DNA of 64,000 bases from Agroathelia rolfsii (Eukaryota; Basidiomycota; Agaricomycetes; Amylocorticiales; Amylocorticiaceae), in assembly GCA_018343915.1 (NCBI GenBank), contig JABRWF010000001.1, positions 5,704,001 to 5,768,000 on the forward strand, given 5' to 3'. The stretch's first letter is position 1. The number at the start of each line of letters is the position of its first letter. The notes beneath the pieces are model-generated. The model was not told the origin of the DNA. It saw only the letters and a program-made list of their open reading frames with translations, and did not search any database. The position numbers and the translations under genes were made by a program. This document shows, one piece after another, positions 46,231 through 57,270 of this stretch.

Positions 46231-47246
46231 TGTCAAGAGCTACCTTTGTAGCTAGCTCAGGTAGTATATCAGGGCATGGCCAGAGGCCATGACCAACCAC
46301 TCCAAACAACCATAAAAAGGGGGGGATAGGAGATAATGAAAAAGGTGGTGGGGAACTGAGAAAATAAACATGGTGGGAATGCCTCTAGCAAGGGCTAATA
46401 AATGCCAAACATCATTAGACTTTACATACCTGTGTCCCTAACAGAGCAGACTATTGGGATACCCTATCCCTCACTGATTATCAGAGTACACAGCCTCTCT
46501 TGACAATATAGACATAGAATATAAGCAGAGACAAGCCAGCATCATCATTACTAAGATATGAGAAAGTAAAAGAGTAAATTGAGCAAAGAACACTGAATAG
46601 TGAATAGAGTGGTCTGAACTAGAGAAGCATTCTCTAGGACAGCCAGCCTTAAGTACATACATGAACTATATAGTAGCTGAGTCCTAATATTGAAGAGGAG
46701 AATGAAAGTGTAGCCACATCAGCTACAAAGAGGAGAAATGTAAACATATAAAGTAAAAAGTATATTCAATAAGATCAAAGATGAGATAAGATAATTAGAG
46801 TAGAAAATAAGGTAAAGAAATACTACTCTAGGGTCCCTCTAAAAGAATTCAATGATCAGAAAAGAAATGCAAGTACAGTAAGCAAAACATTCAATGCACA
46901 AAATCAAAGAAAATTGTTACAAGTCGCTTGTTGTACTATAATTTTATTTCGGATTTTTCATTATTTTTCTGAATTTTCTCTGATTTTTCTCTATTTTCTG
47001 AGGTATATACTGTATATTACGTAAACACATTCTGATGACTAAGCAAGTCATGTGACCAGTCAACCACGTGACTGGCCATCATGTGACCACTAGTCACGTG
47101 ACACATTATGTAAGCAGGGTCTAGAACATGGGTCCGGATCATGACACCACTTTAGACTCACTATAATAATAATGGCGCAATATCACGCCATACTTAGCAT
47201 TACTATGCACAGACCATGTAACGGCGCACAGACCAGGTAGAATTAG

Positions 47247-47292
47247 TATATAACCCTGTAGTGCTCCTACCTGAAGACCTTAGATTCGTTCT
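47247..47292 (+). promoter_or_regulatory. A2 TATA box and 11-nt self-primer
   Basis: TATATAA is at 47247-47253 and AGATTCGTTCT at 47282-47292, starting 35 bp after the first T. The 11-mer is the exact reverse complement of the PBS at 47900-47910. A 10-bp inverted repeat, ACCTGAAGAC and GTCTTCAGGT, flanks the 11-mer. Confidence 0.75.
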
Positions 47293-47304
47293 CTTCGTCT
47301 TCAG

Positions 47305-47364
47305 GTAAGCACAGTAGTGCTCTGTACTAGATAGATACTGACATAATAAAAACTTCGTCTTCAG
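47305..47364 (+). other. intron-like segment in the R/U5 part of LTR-A
   Basis: A 60-nt GT-AG interval: CTTCAG|GTAAGC, a TACTGAC branch-point-like motif at 47336-47342 and CTTCAG|AG at the end. The layout recurs in the B, C, D and G LTRs. An AATAAA lies inside it, so a polyadenylation role is an alternative. Confidence 0.45.
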
Positions 47365-47899
47365 AGTCATTACCTCTTAAGGCGTGATTGCCTGTCCCCC
47401 TCTCTCTCTCTCTCTCTACCCCCCTCCCAAAATCCCTTAGGCTCTGTGCCAGAGGGTTACTGTGTGCTTCGTGCTACAGTAGTAAAAGAGGACGCTTTGT
47501 GCCCCTCTTTTGTTAAGCGTGCATAAGACAGGTCCAGGCCTTTGGCTGACCATTTGCATTGCTGTAAACACCACATAGTGCTTAGTGCACTCAAGCAAAC
47601 AAAGGCGTCGCCCTGCGTTTGTCGCGGTTAAGATACATCGCACCCATATCCACATACACAAGATACTTCTTGTCTTGACAATAGACCTCGTGTGAAAGCT
47701 TAGTAAGCTTGGAGTAACACCTGGTGATTGAAAAGCTAGAAGTTGCATGATAGCGGAGACCGGGCAAGGAAGTGTACACCCGCGTATCCTAGGTCTTAGG
47801 AGTTGTAAAACAGCCTTACTGGCTACCCTGCACCTTACAGGGGTTGACGTAGACACTAGTTGAGTTTTGGTGACAAGAAGCAGGTGTGCTCTTGACATT

Positions 47900-47910
47900 A
47901 GAACGAATCT
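47900..47910 (+). other. primer-binding site of A2
   Basis: AGAACGAATCT, two bases (TT) after the LTR end, pairs perfectly with 47282-47292. The sequence differs from the D and C sites, but each matches its own LTR, so the pairing has co-varied. Confidence 0.8.
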
Positions 47911-48302
47911 CCCCCATCATCTTTCTGCGCTAGTTGCTTTGTGCACTAGAGGAGGTGTAACGAGCCTCATTATTTGAAGCAAAAGAACATACTACATACA
48001 CAAATTTAGTAGACTACCACGGACTCTTTACCTACAAAAAGTAGTAGTCTTCAAACTTCGCACGTTTCTTTATTTTTGGGAAATTCTTGGCTGGCTTGCG
48101 CTTGGTGTTAGAAAACCAAGGGTGCATCAGTTTTCACGAGCTATTAAAGGGAACGCCACCCAAGTGGATAGACGTGAAAGGCTCCGGCCGACACAAGTAG
48201 CCCATATAAAGCAAACTCTTTAAAGTAGAATAAGCCTAGCTTCAAGGGCAAAAAACAAACTTTTATATACAAATCCGTTTTGGGAGTCTCCAGTTTTCAC
48301 TG
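47911..48302 (+). other. A2 leader
   Basis: Untranslated leader between PBS and gag, collinear with the A1 leader. It includes GCTTTGTGCAC and TTCTTGGCTGG segments conserved in both. No gene is seen. Confidence 0.6.
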
Positions 48303-48784
48303 TTGAGCTTGCCCACTATTTCACACCAAACCCCACCTCGAGAACCCACTCCTCCTGCTGAGTCAGAAGAAGAATCTTCTGAAGAAGAATCATCTGAAGC
48401 CGAATCCTCTGACGAGGAAAATCCTACATTCTTACCCCCATTCCCATCGGCTCACGCGTCAGCACAAGCTTCAGCTCACGTATCACCTCGACCAGAATCA
48501 CCCATGGCACAACAAGTCGACAATGCTGCACTTATGCAGCAGCTCATCCAAAATCAGACAATGATGATGCAGTGGATGCAGCAGCAAGGCGAGTCGCGAG
48601 GCAAACCAAAAGAAATTGGCCATGCACCACCTACATTCGACAGACAATGGGTTAACTATTACCCATTCCTTCAGAAATTTCAGGCTTACCTGGAGTTGAA
48701 CCCAAGGGTGTATGTCACGGATGAGGAAAAGGTCAAGTACCTTTTAGGGTTAATGGTGGAAGGTGCTACGGCTTGGTCCAGCCT

Positions 48785-49647
48785 TGTCAAGGGATCACTC
48801 TTGACTATGCGGAGATAATCAAAAACAAACTCCTAACACTTAGCAAAGTACCTAAGACTCAAGTTTTCCCACACTACTCGAACCCCTATATCTATTGGGG
48901 GTGGTAAGGGTACTCTGCTTATGTCTTACAAAGCTTCCGGAGACTTAAGCCGGAGGAGAGCGGAGACTCCGGAGGTTCCGATTCACGCGTCACGTGTCCT
49001 AACTAAATAATCTAGGGAATTTCACCCTACTAAGTGAGAAGAAGTATGCACTAAGACGCTGGGCTAGGCCCGGAGGTAAATGAACCCTGAAGGCAAAGGT
49101 TTTATTAGTAATCTACTTTAATGAAATACAACCTAAATACTTGCCTGAAGGCGAAGAGGTCAAAGCTGGCCTTTCAGGACAAGTTACATACACTACTTAT
49201 ACTACTACGAAAGCTCCGCGCTAGTTCCGACGCGGAGGAAAGACAAAGAGAAAGTAGGGTATGAGGGGGAAAACCTTTTCCCTAACTCCGACGGGCAGCC
49301 GTGCGGAGATACAACACTTCCGGAGGTTCCACGCTCAGGAGCGGAGCTCCGCAGGAGCTTGGGAGCGGAAGCTCGGAGGTGTGTAGCGGAACCAGTATCC
49401 GTTAGGAGTCGGTCAGTGATCGGAGGTTTGTACTCCGGAGTTGTGCGGAATGGTGAACAGGAAACGCACAACTCACGATTACTCCTGTAGCGTGCGGCTT
49501 AGTCACATGAGGGCCAATCATAGGACCGCTCACTGCCTACAGACCACGCTCTGAGGGTAATAAAATAAAAGAAAAATGAAATGAAATATAATACATTGTT
49601 TGAATAATAACAAAAAATTTATAGTACAAAAAGTCCATCTCATAACA
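48785..49647 (-). mobile_element. solo LTR-B inside A2 gag
   Basis: 863 bp in reverse orientation, from TGTCAAGGGATC to CTCATAACA, with agcct target duplication (48780-48784 and 49648-49652). The uninterrupted sequence is seen at 3125 in A1. Confidence 0.95.
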
Positions 49648-50465
49648 AGCCTGTGGTACACTGAATTAGGACTACAGAACCGGGTATCTGGGCCCGTAAC
49701 ATACCAGGAAGTAATCGAAAGCTTCAAATCCTTATTTGGGGCCTTTGACGAAAAAGTAGCTGCAAGAGACCAGCTGCGTCACCTGCAACAAGGCACCATA
49801 TCCACAAGGAATTTTAGGATGGCCTTTATGTTGTTGGGTAAAAGAACAGGGTTATCCGATGATGACCTTAGAGAAAAATACCTGGAGAGGATGAACGTCA
49901 AATTATGACGTATCATTACAGGCTGGGATAGGGACACCTCAACCCTAACCAAGTTGATGAATGCGGCACACGACGCAGAAGTCAACCTAATGAAGGAGGA
50001 GATGTTATCCAGCAAAAGATACTGGTACAACAACAATCCCCAGTCTGACCTTCAACGGAATGATCCTGATGCAATGGATATCTCGGCTACTATATTGGGA
50101 AGGACACCCAATGTATCAAAAAACCCATTCCTGAGTGCAGGGCCTGCCCAGCAGACCTCCCCGTTGCAAGTGGCTGCAACGCAAAACAATCCAACCACAC
50201 AATCCAACAACCTGTTTAGGCAGAAAGACATCATCTGCTATAATTGCCAAAAGAAAGGGCATATAGCACGGGACTGTAGGAGTCCAAAAGCTAATAAAGG
50301 CAGCTCGAACAATCCTTTCCAGAAGGTAGTGGCGGCATCAGCACCAACACCAACATCCCCACCACCAACGGCCCAAGGGCCAGTTAGCAGCCCAATGACC
50401 CAGGATGACATGTTCAACATGATCCAGGAACAGGGTCAAATGATTGCAGCTCTAAAGGACAAATT

Positions 50466-50472
50466 GGGTTTT
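50466..50472 (+). other. putative -1 frameshift slippery site, A2
   Basis: G-GGT-TTT in the gag frame, directly followed by TAA (50473-50475). In the -1 frame the reading GFLNRSEYAANATDQ runs open into the protease. Confidence 0.75.
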
Positions 50473-52863
50473 TAAATCGGTCAGAGTATGCGGCCAATGC
50501 TACTGACCAGTTTGTACAAAACAAAATGTCTTCTATTTTTACGTCTTCTTCTTTTTCTATTTCTGCCTCTTCTGTACAAGGTGTGCATGGACAACACCTA
50601 AATATACCTATTATGTTCCATGGACACTTCTCTACCATTTCCCTATCAGCTATGATCGATTCTGGAGCTACCTCCACCTTTATAAATAAAAAATTTGTAG
50701 AAAAACATAACATAAAAACTTCACAACTACATAAAAAAATTCCTTTGTACAATATAGACAATTCTCCCAATGCGATCGGTTTCATTTCAGAATACGTTAC
50801 GCTTTTGACCCAGATAGGACAGGAAAAACGACGATTGGTGTTCTTAGTAGTGGACATTGGTACCGAGGATGTAATCTTAGGTATTGATTGGCTAAGGCTA
50901 GAAAACCCCGTCATTAACTGGAAAAAGGGAAATGTAACTTTAATGGACAACTTGCTAAAAGATAAGGAATACAAAAAAATCAATAAAATCATAAAAGATG
51001 AGGAATCCCCTCCAAAACTGGCTACAACTGTGGGTTTGCCACCCCAATACCAACAACATGCCAGGGTATTTTCCAAGGCCGAGTCTCAATGCTTTCCTAC
51101 CAGTAAACCATATGACCACAAAATTGAACTGGTAGAAGGAGTAGAAATGAAACAAGCCAAGGTATACCCCCTGTCAATCCCAGAGTTAAAAGAGCTAGAT
51201 GCGTACTTGGAGGAGAATCTGGCAAAGGGCTACATAAGAAAATCCCAAAGCCCTTATGCCTCGCCTTTCTTTTTCATACCCAAGAAAAATGGAAAACTAA
51301 GGCCTATAGTGGATTATCGTTGACTCAATAATATCACTATAAAGAACTCCTATCCATTACCGCTCATTTCCTCTATCGTTGACGGACTCTCTAGGGCTAA
51401 GATATTTACCAAATTAGATCTGCGATGGGGATACAATAATGTACTTATCAAAGAAGGACACCAAGAGCGGGCAGCATTCATAACCCCTTGAGGACTCTTT
51501 GAACCCCTAGTAATGACCTTTGGTTTATGTAATGCCCCAGCCACATTCCAAGCTATGATGGATGAAATATTTGCAGACCTAATTGCACAAGGATTAGTGT
51601 ATGTGTATATAGACGACATCATTATTGCTACTGCCGACCTGGAAGAACACCGGCGATTGGTACATGAGGTTTTACGGAGGTTAGCGGAAAATGACCTATT
51701 CGCAAACCTAGAAAAATGTCTATTCGAAGTACCTGAGGTGGAATTCCTGGGGGTAATAATTAGCTATAACCGCGTACAAATGACCAATGAAAAAGTCCAA
51801 GCAATCTTAGACTGGCCTGTTCCTAAGACAGTCAAAGATGTGCAGAAATTCAGAGGTCTAGCTAATTACTACCGAAGGTTTATCAAAGGATTCAGTAATA
51901 TTACTAAGCCCCTTGATAAACTAACTGGCAAAGGCACTTGGAGATGGGAAAAAGAGGAATAGTAATCCTTTGATACTCTCAAAAGAGCTTTTACTACTGC
52001 CCCAGTATTAGCAATATATGATCATCAGAGAGAGAGTCGGATTGAAACTGATGCCTCGGGTTACGCAACTGATGGAGTTTTCTCCCAGTTACAGGACGAT
52101 GGTGAATGGCACCCCATTGTTTTCCACTCCAAATCCATGGATGATGCTCAACAAAACTATGACATCTGGGATAAGGAAATGCTGGCAATTATTCGAGCTT
52201 TGGAAGAATGGCGCCATTACATCATTGGGTTACCAAAACCGGTGGAAATTTGGTCAGATCATAAAAATTTGGAATATTGGGCAACGAGTCAACATCTAAG
52301 TCGTCGACAAGCACGTTGGTATAGAATCCTACAAGAGTATAACTTCACTCTATGCTACAAGAAAGGATCAACCAATGGACAAGCAGATGCCCTATCCCGA
52401 CGACCAGATTTTTATACGGAAGAATCCCAGGATAACCTTAATGTCACTGTATTGCAACCTTCCCATTTCAAAATCATGGCATCAAAAAGAGGGCATGTCT
52501 TAGTTGAAGGAGAAAAGGAGATCTTGGCAGACATTAGACGGGAGAGCACCGAGCTGCTGGAATCCCTCTACTAGATTGTCAAGATAGGTCCATGACGAAT
52601 TACCTTGGGTTTACAGGATTGGGAAACGGAGGATGGATTAGTGCTATATAAAGAAAAAGTATTTGTGCCCCCTAACAAGAATGTGAAAGAAAAAATCTTA
52701 GCCAAATACCATGATTCAGCACTAGCAGGACATCCAGGACGTGCAAAAACTCTAGAGCTTATAAGCAGAAACTACTATTGGATTAATATGACAAAGGAAA
52801 TAAACCAATACGTAGACTCCTGCCTATTATGTCAAGCAAATAAGCCTAGTCGACAAGCATTAC

Positions 52864-53692
52864 TATCAAGGGTACACTCCTTGACTGTGCAAAGTGTATA
52901 CTCCTAACACTAAAATCTAAGTACTGCACAAATAAGGTTTTCCCACAGATATGTTCCCTAATTTATTGAAGGGCAACACCGGGTACTCTTCCGTACTTAT
53001 GTCCAAGGCTCTGACTCTTATTCCAACAAACTTCGTAACTTACTTGAGGGGATTTCCACCACCTCCGGTGTGAGTGTGTGCTATAGCTGAGACGGGCTAG
53101 GCCCTGCGGAATGAACCCTGAAGGCGAAGTTTCATTGAGTAATACTATAAGAGAAATACAAACATATAATACTTGCCTGAAGGCGAAGAGGTCAAAGCTG
53201 GCCTTTCAGGACAAGTTACATAGACTACTTATACTACTTGCGGAAGCTCTGCGCTAGTTCCGCTGCGGAGGCAAAGAATAGAGGAAGTAGATTATGCAGG
53301 GGAAGACCTTTTCCCTAACTCAGACGGGCAGCCGTGCAGAGATACAACACTTCCGGAGGTTCCGCGCTCAGGAGCGGAGCTCCTCAGGAGCTTGGGAGCG
53401 GAAGCTCGGAGGTGTGTAACGGAACCAGTATCCATTAGGAATCGGTCAGTGGTCGGAGGTTTGTACTCCGGAGTTGTGCAGAATGGTGAACAGGAAACGC
53501 ACAACTCACGATTACTCCTGTAGCGTGCAGCTTAGTCACATGAGGGCCAATCACCTGACCGTTCACTGCCTACAGTCCATGCCCTAAGGGTAATAAAAGA
53601 AAAAGATAAAAGGAGACGAAAATTTGTAAAAATAGTTCCAATAAAATTAAATAATTTGCAAAAATTCTGTCCATATTTTCCAACTCATGACA
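52864..53692 (-). repeat. 3' LTR of element C
   Basis: 829 bp. The terminal dinucleotide is changed (plus-strand TATCAAGG where the partner has TGTCAAGG). Many differences from the 5' LTR are losses of CpG in this copy. Confidence 0.95.
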
Positions 53693-53695
53693 TTA

Positions 53696-53704
53696 CTCCC
53701 TTCC
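53696..53704 (-). other. element C polypurine tract
   Basis: GGAAGGGAG on the minus strand, three bases (TAA) from the 3' LTR, the same arrangement as in A2. Confidence 0.75.
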
Positions 53705-56700
53705 TACGGGGATTTCCTCTGGAATATCCCTAGCTCCCATCCCGCCGTCGTAGATGCTACTGTCTCCGTAAAGTTTTCTAGTGGTCGAAAGGGAATCTCC
53801 GCCATTGCCGCAGCTGTCAAGCGTTTCGGAGCACTTGGGAACTTCCGGTGAAACTTTTGAATCAGCTCCGAAGCATTCCGCACATCCGCTTCCCTCTCCC
53901 ATGAGTCCTCCCCCGGATATCCTTTCCAAACCACAAGGTATTCGATCTTTTTAGTCCTCCTATTGATCCGCGAATCTTTGATCTCCTGGACTTCATGCTC
54001 CTCTTCTCCTTCAATTTCCACGGGCTCCGGAGGTTTAGTATGTCGTGCGGATGGTACATGTGGTTTCAGCAGGGAGACGTGGAAAACATCGTGGATTGCC
54101 CATCTCCGTGGTATGGCCAATCGGCATGCTCTATCTCCGACGATTTCCATCACTTTGTAAGGACCGACCCACTTGGCGGAGAGTTTCTTACTAGGCTGTT
54201 GAAGCTTCAGGTTTTCTGTACTAAGCCATACCAAACTACCCTTTGTGTACTTAGGGTGTTTACTTGCATGTTTGTCAAAATAATATTTCATCCTTTCGTT
54301 TGCAAGGTTAATGGCGGCCTTAGTGTCTTCCTGAAGCTCTGAGACTTTTCCGAGCCAATTCTCCGCTCCAACAGTGTTTACAATTCCGGCCGTTGTAAGG
54401 TCCATGTGCGGGGAAAATCCATAGTTCAACTCAAATGGAGAAAATCCTGTTGCTGCTTGTTGCCGATTGTTGAGAGCAAACTCTGCCACATGAAGTACAC
54501 CAGCCCAATCACTTTGGCAATGGGAGACATAGTTCCGAATGTATGCTTCTACCTCCTGATTGAGCCGTTCCATTTGTCCGTCAGACTGAGGGTGATAAGC
54601 TGTGGAGAGAGAGGTCTTTATTCCTAGCTGCTTATGAATTTCCCTCATCACTTTACTCGCGAATTGAGGGCCACGATCTGAAGTCCACTGTTTCGGAAGA
54701 CCATGCAAGCGGAAAATGTGCGTGAGGTAAACATCCGCCATCTCTGCCGAAGTGATTGCCTCTCTGGTCGGAATCAAATGGCACATCTTTGTGAGACGGT
54801 CTACTACGACAAGAATGGAGTCGAATCCTTGTGATTCCGGGAGCTTAACAATCATGTCGGAAGTCACGTGTTCCCATGGGCGCCCCGGAGCTGGGAGCGG
54901 AGCAAGGAGACCTGCCGGAGCTTGTCTAGAAGCCTTGTTGGCTTGGCAGGTTAGGCAGGACTCAACATATACATTGACAGCCTTTGTAATCCTGGGCCAC
55001 CAGTAGTTTCTGCTAACCAGTTCCAATGTTTTGTGCCTGCCGGGATGTCCTGCTGCAAATGAGTCATGGTACTTCTTGATGATTTCCGATCGGAGCTCCG
55101 GATCACGAGGAACATAAATCTTTCCTCTGTGGAGAATAAGACCATTTTCCTCATTCCACTCCTCAATACCCTTTTGCAGTTTTACAGGTCCGAGCTCCTT
55201 GACAACCGATAGTGCCTCCGCCACTTCCGCATCCCTTCCCTTCCGCCTGATCCGGTCCAGGATCTCCTTTTCGCCGTGGATCTCCACATGTCCTCTTCGA
55301 GCAGCATTGATGCGGAATAACTTGGGGTCCAGTACCACTTGATCCATATTATCTTCGGAGTCAGATACCTTGAAATCCGGTCAACGGGAGAGTGGGTCCG
55401 CTCTTCCGTTCTCCAATCCCTTTTGATAGGAAATGACAAAGTTGAACTCCGAAAGGAAAAGAGACCATCGTGCTTGCCTCCGCGTAAGGTTCTGCGCAGT
55501 TTTCCAGTACTCTAGGTTTTTATGGTCTGTTCGGATCTCAAATGTCTGAGGTAGGCCAATCAAATAGTGGCGCCAGTTGTCTAGTGCTCTAATGATTGCC
55601 AACATTTCCTTGTCCCAGATATCGTAGTTCCGTTCCGCTTGGTTCATTGACTGCGAAAGAAAAGCGACTGGTCTCCATGAATCATCGGACTGTTTCTGAA
55701 GGAGGATGGCTCCGGTAGCGTAGCTAGATGCATCTGTCTCCACTCTAGTTTCTGCATGCTGATTATACCCAGCTAGAACAGGTGCTGTTGTAAATGCCTT
55801 TTTGAGAGTATCAAACGCTTCCTGCTCCACTGATCCCCAAGTCCATTCAACCTTTCCGGTGAGACGATCCAATGGTTTGCAGATAGTTCCGAAGTTTTTG
55901 ATGAACCTCCGGTAGTAATTTGCTAACCCTCGGAACTGGCGGACCTCCGACACTTTAGTCGGAACAGGCCAATCCAATATTCCGCTTACTTTCTCCGGGC
56001 TCATCCTTATCTGGCCAAAGGAGATTAATGCTCCGAGGATGTCAACCTCTGGTACATTGTACTCAAACTTCTCGAGATTGGCGTAAAGATCATTTGCTTT
56101 TAGGATCTTCAGGACTTCTAGCACAAAGCTCCGGAGTTCCGCTTCATCCTTTCCTCCCACAATGATATCATCAATGTAATGTACAATGTGTCCTGTTTGG
56201 TGCAAGTGATATAGGACATCGTCCATCATTGTCTGCATTGTTGCAGGAGCATTGCACAATCCAAATGTCATGACAAGCGGCTCGAATAGCCCTCGGTTCG
56301 TAATAAAGGCAGCTTTATACTCATCCCCCTCCCTTATATGGATATTGTTGAAACCCCAACGGAGATCGATCTTTGCAAAAGTACGGAATTGAGTCATTTT
56401 GTCTTGTAGTTCGGAGATGAGCGGAAGTGGGTATGCATTTTTAATTGTCTCCGCATTTAGCTTCCGATAGTCCTGCACTGGCCGGAGGGTACCATTCTTC
56501 TTAGGAACAAAAAACATCGGGGCAGCGATTGGACTCTCCGACTTCCGGATATATCTTTTTGCTAGATTCTCTTCCAAGTACTTGTCAAGTGCATCGGATT
56601 CCTTAGGAGACAATGGGTATGCCTTACTCCTCTTAAGGTTAGCTCCTTCCCTCAAGAGAATTTTGTGATCCCATGGTTTCCTTATAGGGAGACGGAAAGA

Positions 56701-57270
56701 ATCCTCCTTGGAGAAGACTGTACTATACTCCTTTGCCCATTCCGGAAGCGATGGGAGCTCTGCGGCTGCGGATATCCTGACATCAGAGTCGAACCGTATA
56801 TTTGCTTGTTTCCAATCAATGACTGGGTTCTCCAAACGAAGCCAGTCAATTCCAAGTATAACATCTTCCGGACCAATATCTGTGACTAGGAACGGAAGGC
56901 ATTTTTGAACATCTCCGATCGTAGTTTTTAATATGGCTACATGGGTTATCAAACCGGACTTGTTTGCGGAATTGTCTATATTATATACAGAAATGGGTCT
57001 GGGCAATGTTTGTATACGAATCTTATTTTTTTTTACAAAGCCTTCATGTATAAAGGATGAGGAGGCACCGGAATCAATCATAGCTGATGTAGAGATGGAA
57101 GATAAAAGTCCATGGAACATAATAGGTATATGAAGGTGCTGTCCATTTGCACCAGAAACAGAGGAAAAGATAGAGATAGAAGTAGAATTACAAGAAGAAA
57201 AAGAAGACAATCTATTTTGAATATATGGGTCAGCCAGAATGGCCCTTTCTTCTGACCCTCTTAAAAACCC
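53704..57270 (-). pseudogene. element C pol, one premature stop
   Basis: Pol polyprotein of nearly 1190 codons in the -1 frame. Protease has AMIDSGASSSF near 57080. RT has GLCNAPATMQ near 56250 and YIDDIIVGG near 56170. RNase H is near 55750-55400 (ETDASSYATG). A TGA at 55381-55383 follows PLSR (expected CGA). Integrase begins with HHCC (H...H...CLTCQ near 55080-54950), then the DDE core (SDMIVKLPES, SDRGPQFASK, SDGQMERLNQEVE). A C-terminal chromodomain (IEYLVVWKGYP...SWEREADV near 53930) is present. The pol stop (TAG at 53704) overlaps the purine tract. All catalytic motifs look intact apart from the one stop. Confidence 0.93.

Larger units (their letters stand above)
46915..47897 (+). repeat. 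5' LTR of A2
   Basis: 983 bp, from TGTTACAAGTCGC to CTCTTGACA. It carries TATATAA, the self-primer, the intron-like segment and an AATAAA signal near 47346. Confidence 0.95.
48303..50475 (+). pseudogene. A2 gag, split by LTR-B
   Basis: Gag polyprotein. It has an acidic N-terminal stretch (SEEESSEEESSEAESSDEE), a Gln/Met-rich segment and the retrotransposon-gag capsid domain (HAPPTFDRQWVNYYPFLQKFQAYL...). After LTR-B (48785-49647) it continues to the zinc knuckle CYNCQKKGHIARDC near 50236-50277 and a Pro/Ser/Thr tail ending ...KLGF-stop. A TGA at 49906-49908 (expected CGA) is the main nonsense mutation. There is no clear initiating ATG for the acidic part; ATG near 48504 (MAQQVDN) is an alternative start. 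Its CCHC knuckle would bind element RNA. Confidence 0.9.

Noticed and set aside
47396..47422. CT-repeat tract as a possible regulatory microsatellite
   Set aside because: It is present at the same place in both A2 LTRs and variable in other A copies. It is simple sequence and nothing ties it to function.
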